DNA of 64,000 nt from Pseudomonadota bacterium. GTDB lineage: Bacteria; Bdellovibrionota; UBA1018. Every line of letters begins with the position of its first letter. The first letter of the stretch is position 1. The stretch is from contig JAIXQO010000003.1 in the NCBI GenBank assembly GCA_027485695.1, forward strand, positions 1 through 64,000. Direction: 5' to 3'. The notes under the pieces are model-generated. The model saw only the letters and a list, made by a program, of their open reading frames with translations. It was not told the origin of the DNA and searched no databases. The translations under genes were made by a program, and so were the position numbers. Below are positions 43,234-50,346 of this stretch, piece after piece.

Positions 43234-46125
43234 TTATCTTTCTACTCGACCGCAGCTCGCCGACGCAAGGATGAACCCTGCAGGGCGAATACGGCAGCTC
43301 CATTGGCGAGGCTCAAGAGTACGAGGCGCCGCGGTACGCTGAACTCCGGATGTGGTCGGATCTTTCCAGCCGAGCTGAATTTTTTGCGACTTTTCGGTTG
43401 GGTCCTGTAGCCAGAGCTCCACTCGACCTAAGTTCGAAGGTAGATCTGCCTCGGCGAGACCTTTTTCGAAACGAGTCCACTCGAGATCGACGGGACCTTG
43501 TGGTTCTTCGAGATCGCTTCCGTAGCCACCGTCGACCGCGACGAGATCCAGGTCGACGGCGTCAGTGGCAGTGACTTGTTTCACGTTCCAGTAAGGGTAG
43601 CGGGCGACTTTGGCCGTCGTCGTGCGTTCTTCTGAAAAGATGCGAGCCGTTTTTCCGGCCGGCACGGTGAATGGAGTCGCCGTTCGAAGCGTTGCGGAAT
43701 CCCCCGGGACGGAGATGAGCTTCAGCGTGGAAACCTGAACCGGGTCCTCAAGAAAAATCTCGGTCGCGGAGCGCGCGACTTCGTTCGACTCGATTTCAGA
43801 ATCTATCGCCCAGAGAAGCGTATCGGCATTTTGATTGATCACGGTGAATGCCGCAGAAACGATCGCGGTTCTGACCTGAAGTACCTGATCAGCTGGGCAG
43901 ACACGGTGATTCTGGCGACCCTCGATCACGAGTTCATACACGCCGGTTTGCGCAAGAGGGTAACGGATCTCTTGTAAGCGAGGCGAGAGCGTATTCGTTT
44001 GAACACCACTGGACAAACGAATCGACGACGGAGAGTAGACTCCGATACGTCCGCAAAAACCACCCATGCTCTGAACTTGAATAAGTAGGTTCGCGTGAGG
44101 ACGTTTGGATTCAAAGAAAATGCGCGTTTCGCCACCTTTGGCGACGCGGATCTGTTCCAGTTGGCCAAAATCTTTTTCAGGGACGAGCACCGTGATCGGA
44201 ACGGTCACGATTTGTCCGGTGCTGACGAGTTTGATTCGGAGTTCGCCCGTATAGGCACCCGAAGCACGGAGACGGCTCGAATCGAAAGTGACTTGGAGTG
44301 AACCGCCCATGTGACCGAGGAGCAATCGATCGGGAGCGTAGAAGAAATCTCCCGATTTCGTGATCTCAACCAGTTCTAATTGATCGGAGCGACCTTCGAG
44401 CGTGACGCCGGCGGGGAACTTGAAACCGATGTTGAAAACGTATTGAGGCAAGAGTTCACGCGGGCTGCGGACGTAGATACCTTTTTGAATAACTCCGCCG
44501 ACGTTTTGCGAACCATTCACCGTCATGGATGGATGGAGTTTTTCACCAAGGAGTGCACGGTAAGCCGCATATGCGCGTGGCAGAGATGGAATGCCGTAAC
44601 CTTGGGAGATGAACGGAACATTTGGCAACGGAACTGCCGAGCGGATCAGCGCTTCGCGGAAAATCGTACGATCCCATGCCAGTCCGTCGAGTTGAATACG
44701 AGAAGCGAGACGGGCGGCAAAACCAGCGAGTGCAGGAGTCGCGGAACTCGTGCCGCTAAACGGCTGATATCCGCCGTCTGAGGTCGATGTCGTCATTCCT
44801 GCGAGTGGAGAGAGCAAGAGCGCGCCACTGCCGCCGTCGATCCCGGGTCCGACACTCGAGTAAGGAGCAACCGCGGGCATCGGCTCAGCGCTGCCAAATG
44901 TCGTTTGAGCGAGGCGTCCCGAGAGATACGCCGCAACCGGAATTCCAAATGACGGATAGAGGAGTGCACGGTTCATGGAACCGATGCCGGGTCCGTTATT
45001 GCCCGCGCTGAAGAAGAATAGCGCATCTAGATTTCCGAGTGCTGCCTCCATGAGGCGCCCCATCGATACTTGCGCGGCGGGATGATCGAAGAACAAGCTG
45101 TAAGAAAGGTTAACGATCTTGGCCGATTTGCCACCCAAGATCAGCGCTTCGAGCACGTTTCCGATGGTGTAAGGAGTTGCATCCGTCCCGTCGGTGAAAT
45201 GCACATCGACGACTTGCGCGCCGGGAGCCACGCCATCGAGATCTCGGTTCCCTAAGCGGTGACCGGCAGCGATTCCGGCGACGCCCTCACCGTGAGAGCC
45301 GGTGGTGACACGAGTGGCGGAGCTGTATCCGCGCTCAGGGATTTTGATCGAGACTAAGAGCGAACCGGGTGCGTCTTCGAATACATCGAATCCCCAGGCA
45401 GTTGCGTCGGTCAGGTCAATGCGACTTTCTAAATTTTCCGATAGTGGAGAGAGAACCGTCCCTGTTGCGAGTGCGAGGCGGTAACGGCCCTCTTCTTGGC
45501 GAAGGATCGCCGTAACGCGTTTGCCGTCTTTGAACGTTTCACCGAGGTCGTGGCAAGTTTTGATCGGACGGTCGGTTGCACGAACGATTCCGCAAGCCGA
45601 GAGTTCAAGTGTGAGCGGAAGCGCGGCCGGCGTGGTTCGAAGATTCCACCGAGGGTTTGTATTGATGAAGCGAGAAATTTTTTGAGCTCCCGTGGAGGTC
45701 GTCACGAGTCCAGCTCGCTTGAGGCCGACGCCATCATCTACCACCGCGATCGAGACGCCTCGTCCATCGGCGAGCGGAGCTTCGTTTTTCCAGTCCACGA
45801 GGTTGAATTCTGTTTTGCCGGAGAAATCGTCCTGAATGTTTTCAGCGCTGACCGGGAAATCGAGAGCAAAAACGGCATCAGCATGTTGATCAAGCACGGT
45901 CTCTTGTTCAGAGAGGACTTCGGAGGCGAGGACGGTTTTTCGCTCGATTTGCCCTTGTGAGTAAATCAGAACGGCCACCGGTTCATTGGGAGCGCGCGTG
46001 TTCAAGTAGGCGGTTTCGGTGGGAGAGAGCTCTCTTTGGATTTTATGTGGGATCGGGATATCCGAATTCTTGGAACAACCGAAGAGCGTGACGATCAGAC
46101 CAAACGAGAGCAGCGCCTTATTCAT
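43234..46125 (-). CDS. Subtilisin-like (S8) serine protease lipoprotein
   Basis: About 963 residues from the ATG at 46125. Lipobox LFGC follows a short hydrophobic segment. The catalytic triad is intact: Asp130 in VSIAVVDDGVG, His278 in TGSHGEGVAGIAAG and Ser460 in FSGTSSATPALAG, with oxyanion Asn in FFSAGNNGPG. An insertion of about 100 residues separates the Asp and His motifs. C-terminal to the catalytic domain are several beta-sandwich modules (about 490-930), possibly P-domain-like. A longer in-frame start (46215) is possible but would bury the lipobox. The last 30 residues read poorly; a one-base frame change gives a hydrophobic, Arg-ended tail instead. Confidence 0.88.
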   Translation of the reverse strand: MNKALLSFGLIVTLFGCSKNSDIPIPHKIQRELSPTETAYLNTRAPNEPVAVLIYSQGQIERKTVLASEVLSEQETVLDQHADAVFALDFPVSAENIQDDFSGKTEFNLVDWKNEAPLADGRGVSIAVVDDGVGLKRAGLVTTSTGAQKISRFINTNPRWNLRTTPAALPLTLELSACGIVRATDRPIKTCHDLGETFKDGKRVTAILRQEEGRYRLALATGTVLSPLSENLESRIDLTDATAWGFDVFEDAPGSLLVSIKIPERGYSSATRVTTGSHGEGVAGIAAGHRLGNRDLDGVAPGAQVVDVHFTDGTDATPYTIGNVLEALILGGKSAKIVNLSYSLFFDHPAAQVSMGRLMEAALGNLDALFFFSAGNNGPGIGSMNRALLYPSFGIPVAAYLSGRLAQTTFGSAEPMPAVAPYSSVGPGIDGGSGALLLSPLAGMTTSTSDGGYQPFSGTSSATPALAGFAARLASRIQLDGLAWDRTIFREALIRSAVPLPNVPFISQGYGIPSLPRAYAAYRALLGEKLHPSMTVNGSQNVGGVIQKGIYVRSPRELLPQYVFNIGFKFPAGVTLEGRSDQLELVEITKSGDFFYAPDRLLLGHMGGSLQVTFDSSRLRASGAYTGELRIKLVSTGQIVTVPITVLVPEKDFGQLEQIRVAKGGETRIFFESKRPHANLLIQVQSMGGFCGRIGVYSPSSIRLSSGVQTNTLSPRLQEIRYPLAQTGVYELVIEGRQNHRVCPADQVLQVRTAIVSAAFTVINQNADTLLWAIDSEIESNEVARSATEIFLEDPVQVSTLKLISVPGDSATLRTATPFTVPAGKTARIFSEERTTTAKVARYPYWNVKQVTATDAVDLDLVAVDGGYGSDLEEPQGPVDLEWTRFEKGLAEADLPSNLGRVELWLQDPTEKSQKIQLGWKDPTTSGVQRTAAPRTLEPRQWSCRIRPAGFILASASCGRVER

Positions 46126-46276
46126 TGAGAGTTCCCCATGCAGGACTGGGGTATTCCAGACGTCGACAAATTGCAATTGAGCGGGTCGATTTTTCGAGTC
46201 CGACGATGAATTCATTGCGTGAGGCTTTTTGTTTCACAGTGCGTCGATATTCAAATACATTGCACCGCATCTATTT

Positions 46277-47125
46277 ATGAAATTCCTCCTGGCAAAATTT
46301 TTCTCAACTAGACAAGGTCGTGATCGTTGGATTTCCGGCCTGATCATCGCCCTGACGTTCGGTTGGGTGGGGCATACAAACATGCCTGATCTGAACGACC
46401 CAGCCGCGGCACGTACTCCGCTGGAGGCGCTCGAAGCCTGTTCGCGTTCATTGGAACTCGAGCCGCAGGATGTGTCGTTCGTTGTAAATGGCCGAGCACT
46501 CACGGAGACGCAAGCCGAGCATGTCGAATGGGTGAAGCGATGCGTGGTTCCGATTTGGTCAGCATCGCGCCGAGACGCCGCCGAGGCCGCTGCGCGTGCA
46601 ACTTGGTGGGCGCTTCGAGAAGGAATTTTGGATTTGAACGGATCATCCGCTCATCGCTATTCGAATTGCCATGAACACGGACGAGATCGTCTGCGTTCTT
46701 CGCAACCGCTCTACCGTTGTAGCGGAAATATTTGGCAAGTCGGACTCGCTGCCGTGCAAGTGCCGAACTATTCGGACCAAGAGGTCCATGAAGTATTCTC
46801 AAAGGTTTTCGGAGCGGTGGATCCGTCGTTCACAGAGCGTGACGTGCTCTCGATGAGTGCGCGACTAGCCGGATTTACCCCAGGAACACCGATGTTCGAT
46901 GGAATTTACGGTTCTGTCGGCAAAGTCCGAAGATCTTGGCTGCTGAGAAATCCTTTGATCGGAATGGCCCTGGCCGAACATCAAGAAGTCTTGATCGAGT
47001 GTTATCGTCAAAACAAAAGATGGTGTTATACCCGAGGCTGGTCATCGGCGAACCATTTCGGTTCCAACCGATTCGCCATGATGCGATCGGTTCGAGACCT
47101 CACTCGGATTTTTCAGCAGAGATAA
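46277..47125 (+). CDS. Membrane-anchored or exported protein of unknown function
   Basis: 282 residues from ATG 46277. A basic N-terminus (KFFSTRQGRDRW) leads into one hydrophobic segment (ISGLIIALTFGWVG). The rest is soluble, with conserved-looking Cys/His (RYSNCHEHGRD, LYRCSGNIWQVGL) and a C-terminal YTRGWSSANHFGSNRF. NIWQVGLAAVQVPNYS and the following helix recall lysozyme-like or goose-type folds, but no catalytic pair can be named. Divergent from the subtilase gene. Confidence 0.55.
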   Translation: MKFLLAKFFSTRQGRDRWISGLIIALTFGWVGHTNMPDLNDPAAARTPLEALEACSRSLELEPQDVSFVVNGRALTETQAEHVEWVKRCVVPIWSASRRDAAEAAARATWWALREGILDLNGSSAHRYSNCHEHGRDRLRSSQPLYRCSGNIWQVGLAAVQVPNYSDQEVHEVFSKVFGAVDPSFTERDVLSMSARLAGFTPGTPMFDGIYGSVGKVRRSWLLRNPLIGMALAEHQEVLIECYRQNKRWCYTRGWSSANHFGSNRFAMMRSVRDLTRIFQQR

Positions 47126-47165
47126 AAAGAAAAACCCCGACCACGAGATCCTCGAAGTCGGGGTT
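47123..47165 (-). terminator. Rho-independent terminator, minus strand
   Basis: Stem AACCCCGAC (47133-47141) / GTCGGGGTT (47157-47165) with an inner CGAG/CTCG pair. On the minus strand it runs into TTTTCTTTTTATC. It ends the gene at 47192 and overlaps the 3' end of the convergent gene. Confidence 0.85.
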
Positions 47166-47191
47166 CGCAACAGAAGGTGTCTTTTAGATTC

Positions 47192-48412
47192 CTAAAGTCG
47201 AAGGCTCGCGCACGCTGACATCAGATCCGTATCGGCGATGTCCGTGCAACGATCGTCCACTCGGACAGACCAGACGTTTCTTGAGGCGCGAGGTGCCGTC
47301 CGCAGTGCTTGGCACTGACTGTATGTCGAGTAGCGCACATCGAAATATGCGGCCGACGAAACGGCACCCGAGCACTGGTCGGAGTTCGAGAAGAACACGA
47401 CTTGGCGCTGCTGTATACGGCTTGGAATACGAACGTTCAAGCAAGCAGATACGACCTCGGTATCGGCGATGTCTTGGCAAGCTCCATTGACGGAGATCGA
47501 CCAAGCGTTCTCAGAGCCGGATACTCGAGTGAGACCTAAGCACTGATCGACGAGGTCAATGTCCGCGCGAAGCGTTCCCACGGCGGAGACTGATCCCGTG
47601 CACTGATCGGAGCTTCCGAAGATTTTGATTTCTGCGGAACCGGGTTCACGAACCGTCGGCAAGCGAAGTCCCATGCAAGCAGACACCACATCGGTGTCAG
47701 AGACGTCGATGCACTGATCAGCCACGCGGACAGACCAAGCATTGCGGCGCCCCAGCTGATTGAGATCCATACACTGTTCGCCTTGTGAGCGGAAGTTCGA
47801 GAAGATCTTGGATGCTGAGACCGCACCTGAGCAACGATCGGAGCTGCCGAAGAAAGTGACTTGCGTGTTCATCGGATGCTGAGGAACGGACGTTTGTAAA
47901 CAAGCGGATAGTGCGTCGGTATCAGAAATATCGATACAGGTGTTGTTCACGCGTATGCTCCATGCATTCGAACGTGAGGCCGATGCCAGTTGAGCCGTGC
48001 ACTGCTGGGTGAGGTCTTGCCCACCGACCAGGACCGCGTATCCAGCTACGGTGCCCGAGCATTGATCAGAACTACTGTAGATCAAGACTTCGGCGCGTCC
48101 AGCAAACGGGGGAGGCACCGGTACTGGCGGTGGAACAGGGACCGGCACTGGGCCCGGAACCGGTGCAAACACCGAACAATAGACAACGGTGCGTCCACTA
48201 CGGACGACATCGAGCGTGGTGGATTCGCCTTGAGCCAGCGGGATGCGGTTTCCGATCGGAGTCCCGCCCCGCATGCTGCAAGTCACGACAACAGAGCGAC
48301 CTGTATTGAGATTGAACGCTTCGGCTTGGCCGAGGTTGAGATAAACGGGCGGGCCCGCTTGCGCGATCGAGGCGACGACGAACGCGCCGAGAGCTAAGTT
48401 CGAAAGTTTCAT
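47192..48412 (-). CDS. Secreted protein with four disulfide-rich repeats
   Basis: 406 residues. Signal peptide (MKLSNLALGAFVVASIAQA), a small N-terminal domain with two Cys (45 and 79), a proline-valine linker (residues 84-103, PVPGPVPVPVPPP), then four repeats of about 68 residues at 105-172, 182-248, 259-326 and 336-403. Each has the pattern SDQCSG...C...AWSIRV...C.DI.DTD..SAC with four Cys, most likely two disulfides. I know no named family for the repeat. The secreted, cross-linked repeat plan suggests binding at the surface or in the periplasm. It is a single gene with its own terminator. Confidence 0.75.
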   Translation of the reverse strand: MKLSNLALGAFVVASIAQAGPPVYLNLGQAEAFNLNTGRSVVVTCSMRGGTPIGNRIPLAQGESTTLDVVRSGRTVVYCSVFAPVPGPVPVPVPPPVPVPPPFAGRAEVLIYSSSDQCSGTVAGYAVLVGGQDLTQQCTAQLASASRSNAWSIRVNNTCIDISDTDALSACLQTSVPQHPMNTQVTFFGSSDRCSGAVSASKIFSNFRSQGEQCMDLNQLGRRNAWSVRVADQCIDVSDTDVVSACMGLRLPTVREPGSAEIKIFGSSDQCTGSVSAVGTLRADIDLVDQCLGLTRVSGSENAWSISVNGACQDIADTEVVSACLNVRIPSRIQQRQVVFFSNSDQCSGAVSSAAYFDVRYSTYSQCQALRTAPRASRNVWSVRVDDRCTDIADTDLMSACASLRL

Positions 48413-48493
48413 AAATGTTCCCCTTTGGTTCCACGAGAAGGACCTCGCGGCGGTGCCTGAATAATCTGTTTTGATTTAACGCGTCAAGCGATT

Positions 48494-49660
48494 TTATGAA
48501 CTTCGTGAGGGAGGGGCTGGCTTTGAGAAGCGTCTCAGTTCCCGTTCTAATTGCTTCAGTATTCCAGAAAGGTTTTCCTTTTCTTCGCGGTAGTCGCTTC
48601 CGATCTCTTTTTGAAGGAGTCCGAGTTGATTCGGGTTTTCCCGGTTTTTCCAGAAACGATAGACGGGATCGAGTCGAAGATTTTTAATCCGGTTTTTGAG
48701 TGAACGGATTTCTCGCACAACCTCTGCGGTGAGTTCCATGATTCGAGAGAGTGAAGAGATTTTTTCGATACTCGCCTCGTCAACATTTTCGAGAAGGCCC
48801 TGGAGTATCTCAAGTCGTTCGAGGTCTTGCGACTCATAAGCGATTTGGACTTCGCCCCACAGGGATTTTTCGCGCGACGTCAGCGCTGGATTGAGGTCTG
48901 GATGTAGTCTAAACGCCAGCTCTCGATAAATCCGTTTTACACGCGCGGGACCTCGAGGCGTCGATCCATCAGAATCCAGGGATTCCCTTAAAGGAGATTC
49001 TAGTTCTGGTTCTTGTTCTGGCTCTGGCTCATCTTCTCGTGCTCGTTCCTGTTCTCGCTCGGTTCTCGCTCGGTCGAAAACCGCGTCCAGATAGTCGTGA
49101 AAGAGCTCTTCGACATCATCAGGGTCGAGAGCATGTACTCGATGTCCGAGACGATCGCGGAGCGCTTCTTCGAACTCTTGACGAAATTCCTGCTCGTCTT
49201 CGGTATTGAGTTCTCCGGCACTGAGTCTAGCCATGCGCTCACGTTCTTGACGTTCGAGTTCCGCCTGGTGCTCACGGTGATGTGCTCGCGCTTCGTCGGA
49301 CAGCGGGTCTAAGCCTTGATCAACACGTTTTTGAACGAGTGGGTAGACGGCGCGACGAGAGATTCCCTGATAAAGCGACTCCAGTTCGATCGCCTGGAGA
49401 ATTTGCCGTAGGTGAGAGATCCGGTCGTGCATTTCACGGATTTCGTTCAGGTCTCGAAAAAAACAGCGCATATGCCAAGTGGTGAACGCGTTTTTACCTT
49501 CATCCTCAAAGACTTGGATCTTACGGCGTTCTCGCTCGGCGTCTTTGAGCGCGCGCCGATATCGCCGAACCAGCGCATCTCGAATCGGTGCCGAATCTAC
49601 GGGAACGATCGAGCTGCTCAATGGTGGTGTAGAGGGGCGTATGATCCGTCGGCGAGTCAT
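48494..49660 (-). CDS. J-domain protein with long coiled coils
   Basis: 388 residues. Residues about 238-285 form a J domain: KRIYRELAFRLHPDLNPALT with the HPD tripeptide at 253-255, then EVQIAYESQDLERLEIL. J domains stimulate Hsp70 ATPase. Before it is a long charged helical region (25-205, including ELERQERERMARL) and an acidic linker (EDEPEPEQEPELE, about 209-221). After it another coiled coil runs to the Pro/Ser-rich end. No signal, so cytosolic. The client and partner Hsp70 are unknown. Confidence 0.8.
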   Translation of the reverse strand: MTRRRIIRPSTPPLSSSIVPVDSAPIRDALVRRYRRALKDAERERRKIQVFEDEGKNAFTTWHMRCFFRDLNEIREMHDRISHLRQILQAIELESLYQGISRRAVYPLVQKRVDQGLDPLSDEARAHHREHQAELERQERERMARLSAGELNTEDEQEFRQEFEEALRDRLGHRVHALDPDDVEELFHDYLDAVFDRARTEREQERAREDEPEPEQEPELESPLRESLDSDGSTPRGPARVKRIYRELAFRLHPDLNPALTSREKSLWGEVQIAYESQDLERLEILQGLLENVDEASIEKISSLSRIMELTAEVVREIRSLKNRIKNLRLDPVYRFWKNRENPNQLGLLQKEIGSDYREEKENLSGILKQLERELRRFSKPAPPSRSS

Positions 49661-49840
49661 GGTGAGATGGCATCAGCAATAGCGGATTTTAAGAGATTTC
49701 GCGTTAAATTTTGTTTCGGGTTTCGCGGTCCAGCTCCCTATGTTAGTTTGCCGAGGCAAATCACTGTTCTGCTTCTTTCGGTTCGACGGGCAATAGTGCC
49801 CCACCCTCCGGAGTGGCACCCGGCCTTAAGGAGGTCTTTC

Positions 49841-50149
49841 ATGGGTAAAAAACTTTATATCGGTAATCTTCCGTTCTCCGCTACGGATCAAGTGCTCCTC
49901 GACACGTTCGCAGAGTGCGGATCCGTTCAATCCGCAAAAATCATCATGGACCGCGACACGGGTCGCTCCAAAGGTTTCGGATTCGTCGAAATGGCAACGG
50001 ACGAAGAAGCCGCTGCCGTGATCGCTAAGTATAACGGAGCGGATTACGACGGCCGCACGCTCAACATCAGCGAAGCCAAGCCAATGGCACCGCGCGAAAA
50101 CCGCCCATCCGGCGGATTCGGTGGCGCACCACGCGGCAACCGCTACTAA
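49841..50149 (+). CDS. Glycine-tailed RNA-recognition-motif protein
   Basis: 102 residues: one RRM (residues 3-80) with RNP2 LYIGNL and RNP1 KGFGFVEM, followed by a short Gly/Arg tail (GGFGGAPRGNRY). Such small RRM proteins are known in cyanobacteria, where some are cold-induced, and in several proteobacteria. A perfect AAGGAGGT lies before the ATG at 49841, so the longer open frame upstream is not coding. The 180-base leader and a strong terminator make it a single-gene transcript, probably highly expressed. Confidence 0.93.
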   Translation: MGKKLYIGNLPFSATDQVLLDTFAECGSVQSAKIIMDRDTGRSKGFGFVEMATDEEAAAVIAKYNGADYDGRTLNISEAKPMAPRENRPSGGFGGAPRGNRY

Positions 50150-50216
50150 TCATTGCGTAGTGTTTGAGGCGACAGAAAGTCGTCGAACACGATAGCCAAT
50201 GATTCTGAATGATCGA

Positions 50217-50247
50217 AGCCTCGGCAGAAATGCCGGGGCTTTTTTTG
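50217..50247 (+). terminator. Rho-independent terminator after the RRM gene
   Basis: Stem AGCCTCGGCA (50217-50226) / TGCCGGGGCT (50231-50240) with a GAAA tetraloop and seven T's. Confidence 0.93.
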
Positions 50248-50346
50248 TGTCAACGATTTGCCTGACGTTTATTTAATATAATCTATTTAGGCAAACACCA
50301 AACCCCGGTACGCTATATTGTGAGGTCGATCTCACGGGAGCGGTGA

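Noticed and set aside
49412..49840. N-terminal extension of the RRM protein
   Set aside because: A perfect AAGGAGGT directly before ATG 49841 and the RRM start at residue 3 show where the gene begins; the extension overlaps the divergent J-domain gene.
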